A DNA stretch of 64,000 nt from Siphonodentalium dalli (lineage: Eukaryota; Mollusca; Scaphopoda; Gadilida; Siphonodentaliidae). Under the pieces are notes generated by a model. It saw only the letters and a program-made list of their open reading frames with translations, did not search any database and was not told the origin of the DNA. Made by a program: the position numbers and the translations under genes. Below are positions 33,823 to 45,904 of this stretch, piece by piece (positions within the stretch are counted from its first letter, which is position 1; each line of letters begins with the position of its first letter). The DNA is taken from NCBI GenBank assembly GCA_032622095.1, contig CP136067.1:97268707-97332706 (forward strand), written 5' to 3'.

Positions 33823-36538
33823 TGAGGTCATTATTGGAATATCAAGTATCTGGACTTAAACATTTATGTATTATTTTAGTTGTGGCTGGTCATGCATATT
33901 TTAAATTCAGATAAAAATATCAAACATATTTATTGCATTGATGGAAAATTAGCCAACATCGTCTGTGATGCCATTTCCACCAGGAATATAACCTACATAA
34001 ATGTTTATCCAGTGGCTGTATTAAAATAGATTTTATAGTAAGAGATTTATTATTTCAATTTTATACAACAGTAATCTAGAATACTTTGGCAAGATGTAAT
34101 CAAAAGTTATCAAAAAGTAATTGAAATACTCTACAAATTTCAAAAGTATTTGGTTACTACAGTCATAATATTTTGGCTCCTAAAATACTTGGTTACAAAT
34201 ACAACAATATAATGATTACGATTCTGCCATCCCTGATATGACGTGTTACCATCACGCAATTTGTTGCGGCTGAACCAACTCCCTCTAAACTGGAAATAGA
34301 TAGTAGATTATGGTAAGGAAAGTGAGAAGTATTTTCAAATTATACACATATGAACTTGTTGTGTTTATGTTATACATGTATGTTTAATTTCTTTTGTTGT
34401 TATTCCTCATTAAATATTATTTCAATAACAAACCTTCTGTCTCGCATATGTCCTTGTAATGCGTACATGCATGTATAATATGCCTGTATTCTAGAACTAC
34501 CAGGTCCGTGTGGATTATAATATTTATGTAAAACTTGGGAAGTGCCCAGAAATGTGTAAAAAATGAAGACTCTAAAAACGCTTGGCTCTACCTACCGCAG
34601 CTACAATTCGGGCTGCACCCGTCAGGGATGTTGGATGCCAAATTTATCGAAATTCACACACAGTGTCAAATCAGAACAATTGAGCATTGTGGGCAGCAAA
34701 CCAATGACTTAACACAGGGATTTCCAAATGAATACATGTGAATAAATGTTGGTGGTGCCTGTACTTGTGAGTGGAATTCCAGAGTTTTCTGAACAATAAC
34801 AGCCAATCCAATAGTATTATTGATGAACTGTCACGCAATTACGATATACGACCGTTGATGTCAAAGTTTGGACAATATGGTTAATTTTCTCGCGGGCTGC
34901 AAGACTTAATTTGTCCCAGATATCACAGCTCTTTCTGGAGCTGTACATACTGTCACATTATTTTGAGTGTACAGTCAACTATAAGGTATATTATGGGGTG
35001 ATTGAATGCTTTAAAACCACACAATACTTAATATATCAGATTTGAAAAATGGTATTATGGGGTGCAGCACACACAACCAAATCACCCCACAATGTATGAT
35101 AGTCTAGATGGTGTGATAGTTTAGAAGGTTCATCCCGCAATGTATCTGTATTACGTGTTGGTGTGCCTTGCTAAAAAAAATTTAATTCTAAATGTTGGCA
35201 AAAAACGATTAACACACGCTGTTATAGCATCTATCGGGATACTGAGAGTTACACCAATTTAAAATTAAAGTTATTGGCTTACATAATTTATTCTCCGTCG
35301 TTCGGTAAGGTACGGATACAACGACACAGAAACAAAACACTACCTGCCCCATGCCATGCGTGGTTGGATAATGGTTAAAATTTAAACAAAATGTATTATT
35401 CATATTGCAGTTAGTGTTGCTATCAGGACGTCACATGATGAATACTGATAGGCATTGCGTTATGACAGTCGACACGCTACCATCATGAGGTAGGTGGATG
35501 CTACCAGGTTGACCCTGGACAACATGACTATGCTACGGATGTTGGTTCTCTATGCAAGTTTGTCTTAGAACAGACCGTCGTGTGCCCTTAACATTATTTA
35601 CGAAACATGTATGTACGATTGGAAAATAAAGGAAAAGTGATTCCCTCCAGTCAGTAAAAAGTGGACAGGCATGTGTATTTTATTACGTTCAGATTGCACA
35701 AGACACATATACTGGTACGCTAGTCTCTTTTCTGGAAGCTTATGGTTCTTGTTAGTTAAACGACAACTCCACTATTATAGTCTACATTGTATACCGTTCC
35801 ACTGGAGTTGAACTGGCCCTTTTTATAATTATGATACAATTAGCATGCATAAGAACTACTCAAAGTAATTACGTGATCCCAACTTGGCATCGAGAAAATC
35901 CATTAAAATATAGTTAAATATTCACTTATGTCCTGCAAATGTCAGTCGATGGAGTCCAGAACAATAACTATAACCTATTTCACAGATATAAATCAAACGG
36001 TCAGCATGCTGACGGAAGAAAAACGCCGTTTACCGTTTACCGTTCCACGCGGCCACAGTGGTAAGATATGTGGTGGTCAGCTGTAACTTGGTTATGAACC
36101 CATAACCCAATTTTTTCATTCATCAAAGTCAGGAACATGAGCATTCTCAAATATAGAACATTATTTATGGGTAGTTTCCTTTCTACATTATTATTAAATT
36201 TCGCAAAACTAGAAGTCTCCTATCAAAATCCTTAGATATGATAGCACGGATATATGAACAACACTTTTTACAGAAGTTCTTTATACCTGGAAACAGTGAA
36301 ATTTTAAGTGTTTTTATGCTACAACAGTAAAGTAAATATCGTTATAATATCCAACGGATTGGTGGTTCTTAAACGACGTGTCACAATTATCGCTTGTACC
36401 AAATTTTACAATGAAATTCCTGATATATTTTGGGAAAATAAATTTTGAAATACCAGGAAACTTTGGAAAAACATGCATCTGGCCCTTAAACCTTTCATGA
36501 CGGGAGCTTCCGGAATTTATTCGAAACCCCTGTGACCA
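33823..36538. other. Gene-free
   Basis: AT-rich. ORFs at 34535-34741 and minus 35209-35403 are unsupported. GTTTACC is doubled at about 36029-36042. Nothing further. Confidence 0.45.
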
Positions 36539-36923
36539 TACATTCTCTTAAATACGCGAGTCGACCATAGGTCGCTTCGCATAAATTGGCCTAACAAATT
36601 TTATATTATTTTTTATAATTGTTAAAAAATGTAAGAAAAAATAACAATAATTAAACAAGTTGGTAAAGAATGTAAGAAATCATGATAAAAATGAAAAAAA
36701 TTGTGAAAGAATGTAAGAAAAAAATTATAAAAATTGATAAAGAAAGTAAGAAAAAAATTATGAACATGTGAAAGAATGTAAGAAAAAATTAAAAAAATTG
36801 ATAAATTTTATTAAAGAATGTAAGAAAAATTTATAAAAAATTATTTAAAAAATGTTGGGTCAATGCATTCTCTTTTATATTTTAGGCGATCTATGATCGA
36901 CTCGCACGTATAAGATAATGCAT
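36539..36923. repeat. Inverted-repeat-bounded AT-rich minisatellite
   Basis: Outer arms (36539-36575 and 36885-36923) share CATTCTCTTAAATAC, GCGAGTCGACCATAGGTCGC and, inverted, GCGATCTATGATCGACTCGC. Between them (36600-36850) lies a degenerate repeat of about 40-45 bp on AAAGAATGTAAGAAAAAAATTAT, about five units. Confidence 0.75.
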
Positions 36924-38150
36924 TGGCCTGGGGTCTTTAATGTTGCGCCAGCGCAGCTCCCTTCGTGAAAGGGTTAACTGATGGAACATGATATAAACGG
37001 CCGTATCCAGAGGAGAATTGCATGGCGTCATATACGTATGTACCTGCGCGGTACTACACAATTAATTTGAAATGCACGATCAATTTATCCAACATGAAAT
37101 AGAAATTACGATTACCGGTATATATGTGAACTACACCAGGTGATATAATCCAGGTACCACTGACTGACTAACAGTATTGATGTATACCATGAATAAAAGT
37201 GGACACCTGAACCATGTGCAACGGCTTGGCCAATTGATTTGAAAGTTGGTGTCTGCATAGCCATTGAGCATACGCACAGTGGATCAACGGACACGAACCA
37301 AAACCGGAAGTCGTAGATTTCGAGGTGGAAAAATATCAGTCGACAAATATTTGTTGACATTTTTTGACGGTTTTTTGGGGAAATAAACGCTTGGATAGCA
37401 TATCTGACCAACTGAAGGTGAGTGAAAATTTCTTCGCTAATGTTCGGACACCGACGGTCAATTTAAGTCAATTGTCATTGTTCGATCGCGGAAAAAATGT
37501 CATTTAATCATCGCCGCGAGACGATTTCTTCCCCAAAATATCCCAGAAAATCATACTTTTCACATTCATCGCAGACAGCTGTCGCAACAACCTATATACC
37601 AATCGAAAGGCCTGTTTTCCCCCACAAATGCATATTTTGAGTATTTTCGCGGACTGTCTAAATTTACAAATTTCATCTTTTGATGCAGGTACCACCTCGA
37701 AAATATGGAAATATTGTTAGAAAAAGAATATTACTATGCCCTCCATGACCAAGGCCGTAGCAACAGATTGTTTTGACGGTGGGAGGTGTAGATGTATTTT
37801 CCAATAGTTTGATATTTCAGCCAGTATATAGCGTGAAATTTGATACTTAAAAAAAATAAATTCGATTAATTTAAGAAAAAACAAATCGGGACCCATGGCT
37901 GTTCTTTAAGAGGCCAAATTCACATTTCATAATTAATTGCAGTTAAGCAATAGCACATAAGCATAATTATTTGCGATTAAGCGCAATTCATGGTTATATG
38001 CAACTATGTACCCCTGGTGAATAAATAGGTCTATCTATAACTAAACCTGAACTCATATTGACATATCACCTCCTTGTTTTCATTGCTTTGGATAGTTGGG
38101 ATTGTGAACTAGCCTAAATTCTTTATCAAAATGGGGGACTCGCGACAGTA
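36924..38150. other. Gene-free
   Basis: TTTCGAGGTGG at about 37319 is matched in reverse by CCACCTCGAAA at about 37691, possibly the ends of a 385-bp MITE, but the inverted repeat is only 11 bp. ORFs at minus 37112-37411 and 37504-37695 lack recognisable motifs. Confidence 0.4.
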
Positions 38151-38232
38151 TAACCTTATGTTGTAGTTGAGTCGAGTCGAGTCGAACATGCATACTGTCG
38201 GTTCGGATATAGTTTAGTCGTATCATAATCAG
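38150..38232. repeat. Dispersed repeat R, copy 1, left of the MULE
   Basis: GAACATGCATACTGTCGGTTCGGATA and TAGTTTAGTCGTAT are shared with 42085-42140. Copy 1 resumes at 39609 after the MULE. Confidence 0.75.
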
Positions 38233-39608
38233 TAGTCCAAGTCTTCTTGTACTAAAACCAGCTAAGATATTGGGATGGCGATTTGCTGTTTTTAGTCCAA
38301 GCCCGCTTGTATACCATTTCTATCACACGAGTTACGCCCACGATCTGTGGCGGGAATTTGTGGTGTATTTTACTCGATTTACCTAGCAAATCAATACATG
38401 ATGCTATATACATCGGAAAGGCTTACATCTTATGGTCATAATGGTGTATAATAATCTAACTTTAATGTTAAATTACACATAGAATATTCCGGTTGATTGC
38501 CACAAACATCGATTTGTTTCTCTGTTTGTTTACGTTTTAACCGAAAGCCGAAGTGGTCCGAATAAGTTCGGCATAATCCGCTGTTTGTTCTGGGAATTCT
38601 ACTTTCCGTTTCTATATATAGCGCGGGTTTTCCGAAAAAAAATGGCGAAAACCGATCGCCAGAAAGTCCAGTTTTCTATGTGCTTTCAGAACAATTCCCG
38701 CACTAAAAACTTAATGACATAATGGAGGATCAGAACGGTAGTTTTGTTGACAATTTTCGCAAGCAACTTGTCAAAATTGGAGCAAATTAGAACTCTTGTG
38801 TCTGGCTTGGCATGCGTGTGATGTGCATTTTGACATCTGTGTTGATAAAATAATCGGAGAACCGAATCACACAGTTACGAAATATAGTTCTTCCGTTTTA
38901 GTGGGACTTTTCAAACTTAAGGTTAAAAATTTATACAAATTTGATTTGATTTTTTGTGTGCTTAACCAGAGCAGTATATTGCCCTGTTCGCTTAGTATAT
39001 ATCTTAATTTCGCGGAAGTCCACCAAATATGGGTGAAATGTAGCACCATATAAGGCATATTATATCTAATGCTCGTAACTTGTGTTTACACTGTTTTAAA
39101 CGTTGAGAGGGTTCTAATTCCCGTAATTTATTTAGTGTATTACATTTATATCTCCAATGTTTAATTAATCTATTTATTATTTTATTTATTGACATACATA
39201 ATTACGATTACAATGGAGAATTCATCGTAATTTGCGCTGTTGTCCAAAATCTACGGAATATTTTCAACGGAAAATGCCGAACACAGTTCGCGAGGTCAAC
39301 CGAGTTCGCATACTTTTAAAAAATTGTAAACATTGAGGTAAATGTCTCTTTTCGCATTAAATTACCGTTTTAAATTCACAACTGATGTGGGTTTCAGATA
39401 AAATAGCATGTCTTCTGCGGAAAATATCCGTTTATTATCGCAATTGTGATATTTTATTTCATATAATTGTGGTTTTATTTGAGCGGGTCACTAACGCTAA
39501 GCTCTGTCATAAGAGAGCATATAGGACGGGCTTGGACTAAAAACAGCAAATCGCCATCCCAATATCTTAGCTGGTTTTAGTACAAGAAGATTTGGACTAC
39601 ATAATCAG
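38224..39608. mobile_element. Mutator-like element with 73-bp TIRs and 9-bp target duplication
   Basis: The element proper is 38233-39599 (1367 bp). The first 73 bp (TAGTCCAAGTCTTCTTGTAC onward to 38305) recur inverted at the right end with one visible mismatch. CATAATCAG lies on both sides (38224-38232 and 39600-39608). Long TIRs plus a 9-bp duplication are the signature of Mutator-like elements. No transposase ORF, so it is non-autonomous. The target is a copy of a repeat whose unoccupied version is present at about 42110-42165. Confidence 0.93.
38612..38790 (+). other. Promoter-like block and 22-codon ORF inside the MULE
   Basis: TATATATAGCGCGG at about 38614 resembles a TATA element. It is followed about 100 bp later by an ATG at 38722 opening MEDQNGSFVDNFRKQLVKIG plus two residues, then TAG at 38788. 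MULEs are known to capture host gene pieces, so this could be a captured 5' end. It could equally be chance. Confidence 0.25.
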
Positions 39609-40640
39609 GTGCGTATTGAGACCCAATATGGCGAAAAAGCCCATCTAGATTCAAGCTACTTCATCTTACTTGCCATGCATTAAATTTTGTCATCAGAGAC
39701 AGTGTTTCTGTTTTTTTAACTGGGGTGTCTCGCCCAACCTCATTCAAACCGTTCATCAGGGGGACAAATCTATATATCCATGCATTTTTCGGGCTACACC
39801 CGAAGTCAATGTTCTCTTAGTCTGGTTTTTGGCTCAATTCTAGATCTGATGTATAACTCTGGCGAATCGCGTGGAAAGCATGACCGCCTATATGAAACAT
39901 TCTGTACTTCATGTATATACTATGGTGCATATCAAGCAAAATGGTCGGCATAACAGACGCCATCTTGTCTGGAGTCTAAGCGGCCACAACACGCCAGGAT
40001 TATTACACTTCAGAATGGGGTTTCTGCGGTGGTCCAAACGTGATACCAAATCGAAGGCATCAAACATTTCGTATGCGATAGTGCAATTGAAACTCTCTGG
40101 GCTCTCTGTCTATTACTCGTCGATATATTTGGAGGTTCATGTGAGCCATTCCCGTTTAATGTGTGTAGATAGTGTGTAACGGAGGGCGTATACACGCTCT
40201 AAACATATCACGGACATTTCTCATTATTTTCAGCATCGAAGAGTCACAAATGTCGATAACTGGCGTCGTAAATATATCATTAAAATGTAATCATTAGCTT
40301 TCAACATCGAAAACGAAAACTATAGTGGAGTAAAGTCAGGTAAGACACCTTTAACGGTGCTCCTGGAATCATTATCTCAATAGGGGTCCGCACTAATACC
40401 ATGGAATCGATGTTCAACTTCACCGGATATTGGTCATTTAATTGTATACGGACTTCATCTGTTTCAGATAGTCATACCAAGTTCTGTTCCGATTTTCTTC
40501 AGACTATATGAAACAATAAAGAGTGTGTATGTTATATATCAAAGATTGAAAAGAACTTCAAATTTGCGACCACTTTTTGCAAGACATTTCAGATTATACT
40601 AAGATTGTCGGCATTTTGTGTATTTAATCACCAATATTAA
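39609..40640. repeat. Dispersed repeat R, copy 1, right part
   Basis: 39640-39720 matches 45910-45990 (CTTCATCTTAC, GCATTAAATTTTGTC, AGAGACAG). 39905-39980 matches 46690-46765 (CAGACGCCAT, TCTGGAGTCT). 40190-40420 matches 41110-41335 (TTTTCAGCATCGAA, CATTATCTCAATAGGGG). The 102-codon ORF at 39871-40179 lies in repeat sequence and is not supported. Confidence 0.7.
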
Positions 40641-41099
40641 AAATCGATTAAAGTGACTGGATATGGGCGTAAAGTCTGATTTCGAGACTTCGACGTAAAA
40701 CCAGCATTATCATAACATATTACACTAGCTGGTTCACGTCGAAGGAAACTAGGACAGACGGACTCACAGAAAGACCCACTCAAGTCACCGATTAGTTTGA
40801 GCCGATTTTACTTCAGAGCAGAATAGAAGAATAAAGAGCGTTCTCCCAAATTAATAACAATTAATGTCATAACAATATAATAATTTTGCGGCTGTGTGAT
40901 TGGGGGATCTATTCCTGATTTGGCAAATAAAGAGCGTTTATTTTATATGTCAACGATTGGAAGCAGCTGGCAAAATGATATTACTTTGGAAAGATTTTTC
41001 AGGGTATACAAATGTTTTTTTTTTCGATCAGCAATTCGTGTATTTAGCGACCCATCTTTACCTTCTTCCAAATATTTGGAAGTATGAACGAGCCATGGC

Positions 41100-42241
41100 C
41101 ATGTAATGTGCATCGGCATCTAAACACCCTGAGAACATTTCTCAAATTTTCAGCATCGAAAAGTCACAATGTTCGGTATATGGCGGCGTAAATTCTCATT
41201 AAAATGTTCTCATTAGTTTTCAGGATTGAACACGAAAACTATAGTTGAGCAAAGTCAGACTGGAGATCATTACTGATGCTCCGGGAGCCATTATCTCAAT
41301 AGGGGTTCGCACTAATAGTTTGGAAATCGATGTATAGATGTTGGTCAAGTCATAGATAAGTTGGGTACTGATTGTTCTCAGAGCAAAGTATAATAAGGAG
41401 CGTTCTAGTTAGTCTAGTCCTGATATGGTAATACAACGAGCGTCAGATATGTAGAGGATAAACATGTTTTTCTGGTGTGATTTGGGACGATTATCTGTGG
41501 AGTTTTGAGATGGAAAATACAGTTTTAAATACCGGCGCAGCGTGTAGCCGGTAAAACGGATATTTTGCATCGGAAAACCTACCGAAAAACGTCCCAAATC
41601 AAACAGACAGCATGTGTATCCCCATTCTAAATCACACACATAGAAAAATCATGCTATAGACATACAAATCTACCCACGAATTGCTGCAGTGGACGGTATA
41701 TAATTGATTTTGTCAAAGAAGCATAGGATTGAACATATTTAAAAAAAAGCACATGTCATTCTCAATATGGTGGGACCACTTTCGATCCAGATAGATGTCA
41801 AGGGGCGGACCAAGATGTCAGTAACACCGGATCTTCTGTGCAGTAAATATCCATAGTACTTATAAAGTTCTGGTGAGTTTTCGCGTGTTTCGTATGTATC
41901 TGAGACTGATGAGTTGGACTAATTATCTCATCTGAATATGAGTCCGTACCATTTTCGAATCATGTATACACATATATTATGGGTGGATTCATTAAATTAA
42001 TTGAACAGTCATCTCAGCAGTCAAATTTCCTCATTCAAAAAGGCGAATGAAAATGACGTATACATAAGTCCATGTTCACACGAACATGCATGCTGTCGTT
42101 TCGGATAACAGTTTAGTCGTATCCGAATCGGGTTTGTATTAAGACCCCACATAGCGAAACAATACCATACGACTATGGTAATATAAGACGGTCATGTTGT
42201 GGACACAGTTAATACCATGTATTAAGGAGGTTATCCTGCCA
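41100..42241. repeat. Dispersed repeat R, copy 2, left of the Helitron
   Basis: 41110-41335 matches 40190-40420. 41750-42170 matches 50560-50990 (CTGTGCAGTAAATAT, GAGTTTTCG, TCTGAGACTGAT, CATCTCAGCA). Copy 2 resumes at 45905 after the Helitron. Confidence 0.7.
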
Positions 42242-43183
42242 TCTATATCTATATTTGCGAATGTCTGTCTGTCTGTGTTCTATAGAAATTCACAGGGGAC
42301 CACCTAGATGACAAAAATGGGTCTAATAGGGGTAACTTTTTACGAGAAAGATAACGGCGAGGGTTAGAATTTGATAAAGTGACGCCGCTGTTGTCAGGGG
42401 CAGAAAAGGGGGAGGGGCAGAACAAAAATTGTCGCCGATTGCCACCAATCTTAAATATAATCATCCCCATAACATGAGGAATCTAATGGAGTGGTTTAAA
42501 TATGTTAAAAGTCGCGCCGTTCGCGCCAGGGATGCCCGGAAGGGGAGAGGGGTACCAAAATGGATCAAAATAATTTTAGCGCCGAATTCCATCAAATTTA
42601 TGCACATTCTTCTGAGATCTTCTCCATCATACAAGGAATCTTATTGCTTGATTTAAAGACGCCAAATTGGTGTCGTTGGGATTAGAGATTTGGGGGCGGT
42701 AGGTGGGTACTAAATCTGATAAGTATTGGTTTAGTCGCCGATTGCCACGAAACTTATTCATCCCATGATATGAGGTGTCTAATGGCGTGGCTTAAAGCTG
42801 TCAAACGTGGCGTCATTCGAGTCAGGGGTGCCCTGAAACAGAGAGGGCACCACAATTGATACACATTATCTTTAGCGCCAATTGCCACCAAATTGATACA
42901 CATTCTTATCCATGATATGAGGTATCTAATCGCGTGACGTCATATTGGTGCTGCTTTGGTGAGAGATGGGGTGGGATGGGGTGAGCACTAAATTTGATAA
43001 AAAATTGTTTAGTCGCGGATTAGCACCAAACAAACAAATAATAATATCCATGATATAAAGAGTCCAACCAAAAACTTATAAAAAATATGTTTAGTGCCAA
43101 TTACCATCAAACACATACACGTTCTTCTCAAATGATACAATGAATCAAATATTTGCGAACATCTAGCTTTCTGTGTTCTATAT

Positions 43184-43772
43184 ATAACTTTAAGGGTACA
43201 CTCGAGATGGCACCAAGGGGGTCTGACAAGGGTAACTTTTTACGAGTAATATAATGGTCAGGGTTAAACTTTTCTAAAGTTAAGTTGTTGATACGAGGGA
43301 TATAAACGTGTGATTTAAGACGCGAAATTGGTGCCGTTTGTGTGAGAGATGGGGGGGGGTAATAAATATGATAAGAATTTGTTTAGTTGCCGAATACCAC
43401 CAAACTTATATATAATCATCTCAATTATATAATGCATGCATGAGTCTAATATACCTGGTTTATATATGATAAAAGTGGCGCGATTCAAGTCATACATGTC
43501 GATACAAATATATTAATAGCACTGATTCCGCCAAATTCATTCACGTTCGTATCTAATGATATGATTAATTAAATCACATTTGGGGCCATTTGGTTCATGG
43601 ATGGCGAGAGGAGATTCACTAGCATTTATAAGAGTGTTCAATTCGCCGATATCCAACAAAGTTATATATAGTCATCTCCAAGGCCATCTCCATGTTGTTA
43701 TGAGGAGTTGTTGGCATTCTAATTTCACAATCTGGACAAATGGTGACCGTATTAAGTTACTTGAACAATTAT
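43184..43772. repeat. 600-bp direct repeat inside the Helitron, copy A
   Basis: From ATAACTTTAAGGGTACA to CTTGAACAATTAT. Highly similar to 44313-44921, same orientation. A 5'-end-like phrase (ATATTTGCGAACATC) precedes it at about 43149. Confidence 0.88.
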
Positions 43773-44312
43773 TTTGAGTGTGTTTTATTGAAGGGCATAG
43801 CGCCATGTTGTCATTTCCCTTGCACAAGATATAATCGAACCTTCATGGTATGTGCAAGTAGGGTCTTGGTCGATGCATGCCAATAGGTTAGTGTGAAATG
43901 TTCTGAACGCCCGCTGTTTTCTCCAGATCGAGAACCGAGGTTATTCGGGTTACACCATTAATGTTTTAAAACGCCGGGAGTGCTAGCGTAGCATCCAGCT
44001 GATTCGAACTTAGGAGGTTTTTTGTCTCTTCTGTAAATTGAAGATATATTTTGGTCGGACAATAGACAATTTTTCTTACCAATATAGTATGCTCGTTGTA
44101 CGCAACAATGGGGTTGACCCAGAAAAATTGTTAAAGAAGCGATCTTGGTGTCATTCAATGCGGGATAATCTGTTGTACAATATATCCAAAATCCGATTTG
44201 GGGACAATCAGGATCCAAGATGGCGTCCAACATGGCCGCACTTAGTCAAAAGAGACTCTGGTTGAGAAATTATTCGATTATAATGAGAACAAATATTGCC
44301 ATATGTATACAA

Positions 44313-44921
44313 ATAACTTTAAGGGTACAATCGAGATGGCACCAATGCGGTCTGACAGTGGTAACTTTTTACGAGTAAGATAATGGTCAGGGTTAAACTT
44401 TTCTAAAGTGACGTTATTGATACGAGGAATATAAACGTGTGATTTAAAGACGCGAAATTGGTGCCGTTTGGGTGAGAGATGGGGAGGGGGTAATAACTAT
44501 GATAAGAATTTGCTTAGTTGCCGAATACCACCAAACTTATATATAATCATCTCCATTATACAATGCATGCATGAGTCTAATAGACGTGGTTTATATATGG
44601 CACAAGTGGCGCAGTTCAAGTCACGCATGAGGGGAGTTGCAACAAAGTCGATACAAATATATTAATAGCACTGATTCCGCCAAATCCATGCACGTTCGTC
44701 TCTAGTGACATGATTAATTATATCACATTTGGGGCCGTTTGGGTATTGGATGGGGAGAGGAGATTCACTAGCATATATAAGAATGTTCAATTCGCCGATA
44801 TCCAACAAAGTTATATATAGTCATCTCCCAGGCCATCTCCACGTCGTTATAAGGAGTGGTTGGCATTCCAATTTCACAATCTCGACAAATGGTGACCGAA
44901 TTAAGTCACTTGAACAATTAT
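44313..44921. repeat. 600-bp direct repeat inside the Helitron, copy B
   Basis: Second copy of 43184-43772, with about 20 extra bases including GCATGAGGGGAGTTGCAAC. About 540 bp of unrelated DNA separates the copies. Confidence 0.88.
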
Positions 44922-45904
44922 ATCTTCTCAACTGTCATATTTATATGGGGATGGAACTCAGGGCATTCCTATAATCATCTAGCAATACATATACATAGAA
45001 GAAAGCATTAACAGTATATTTATATCAATCTATTTAAGAGCTACATATATTCATTCAAACTGAGGGACCTTGAATCGTCAGAGGATTGCATATTAGAATG
45101 GCTCATGTATATGTTATAACACGATTGAGTCTGTCTCATTCAATATAGTTTCCACAAAAACAGTTACAATTGATAAGAGCTATGGAAATGTAGTGCAGAC
45201 CTGTTCAAAAAGAGTGGTCGCAGTGTGCAGTCAGATATGGTTTGGTTACTTCTGAGATAAAGGAAAACGCAGTCCGTAGCACATGACTTTTCAGGATCCT
45301 CTGACAAGGGTATATCTGCCAGATACAGAGGATTTCTTTCATATTTTAGAACAGACGCATCGCCTAACATAAACAATTCAAACTATCGCTGTGTCGGACA
45401 CATGTAGCTGCTACATACATGCATAACATCATTTCTTTTAAACTGAAAATGATTAGCCAGTATATATAACAGATCTAGAGGAGCACCTGGACATCTCTTT
45501 AAGACATCTGTATCTTCATGAAGATGTGATAAACTAGATTGATTGATTGATTGATACATCTCTATGTAAAACACAATTGTCGTCTTTTATTGTTTCGAAC
45601 TAATGTGTTTATGATGTTTCATGTTTCATGCTATAACGTCTGAAGTATACGCAGTTGTAAATAAATAAATAATTCTTTATTGTGGGAGGGAATAAACGCG
45701 ATAACCAAAATGATAATCGCTCCGATCTGACAAGGTGAGCCACTATATTCCAAGTGTAAGAATCATGTTTTGTGATGCCATTTTGATATACAATTTATGA
45801 GAATACGTGTAACACGTTGAGAGCACGAGTATTCTCTATTCCCACCAAATATCCAGATGGTTTCACATCACTTTAACCTGGGCAACGCCGGGTAACCCTG
45901 CTAG

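Larger units (their letters stand above)
42242..45904 (+). mobile_element. Non-autonomous Helitron
   Basis: The 5' end is TCTATATCTATATTTGCG followed by TGTCTGTCTGTCTGTG. The 3' end is GGGCAACGCCGGGTAACCCTG then CTAG, with a small GGC/GCC stem just before. It sits between A (42241) and T (45905) without target duplication, as Helitrons do. No Rep or helicase ORF, so it depends on another element. The interior is filled with repeats based on GCCGATTGCCACCAA, ATCATCTCCAT and GTGGCGCCGTTCGAGTC, plus a 600-bp direct duplication (43184-43772 and 44313-44921). It lies within dispersed repeat R. Confidence 0.88.

Noticed and set aside
37319-37701. MITE defined by TTTCGAGGTGG inverted ends
   Set aside because: Only 11 bp of inverted identity and no target duplication.
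39871-40179. 102-codon ORF
   Set aside because: It lies in dispersed repeat R, overlaps a minus ORF and has no recognisable motif.
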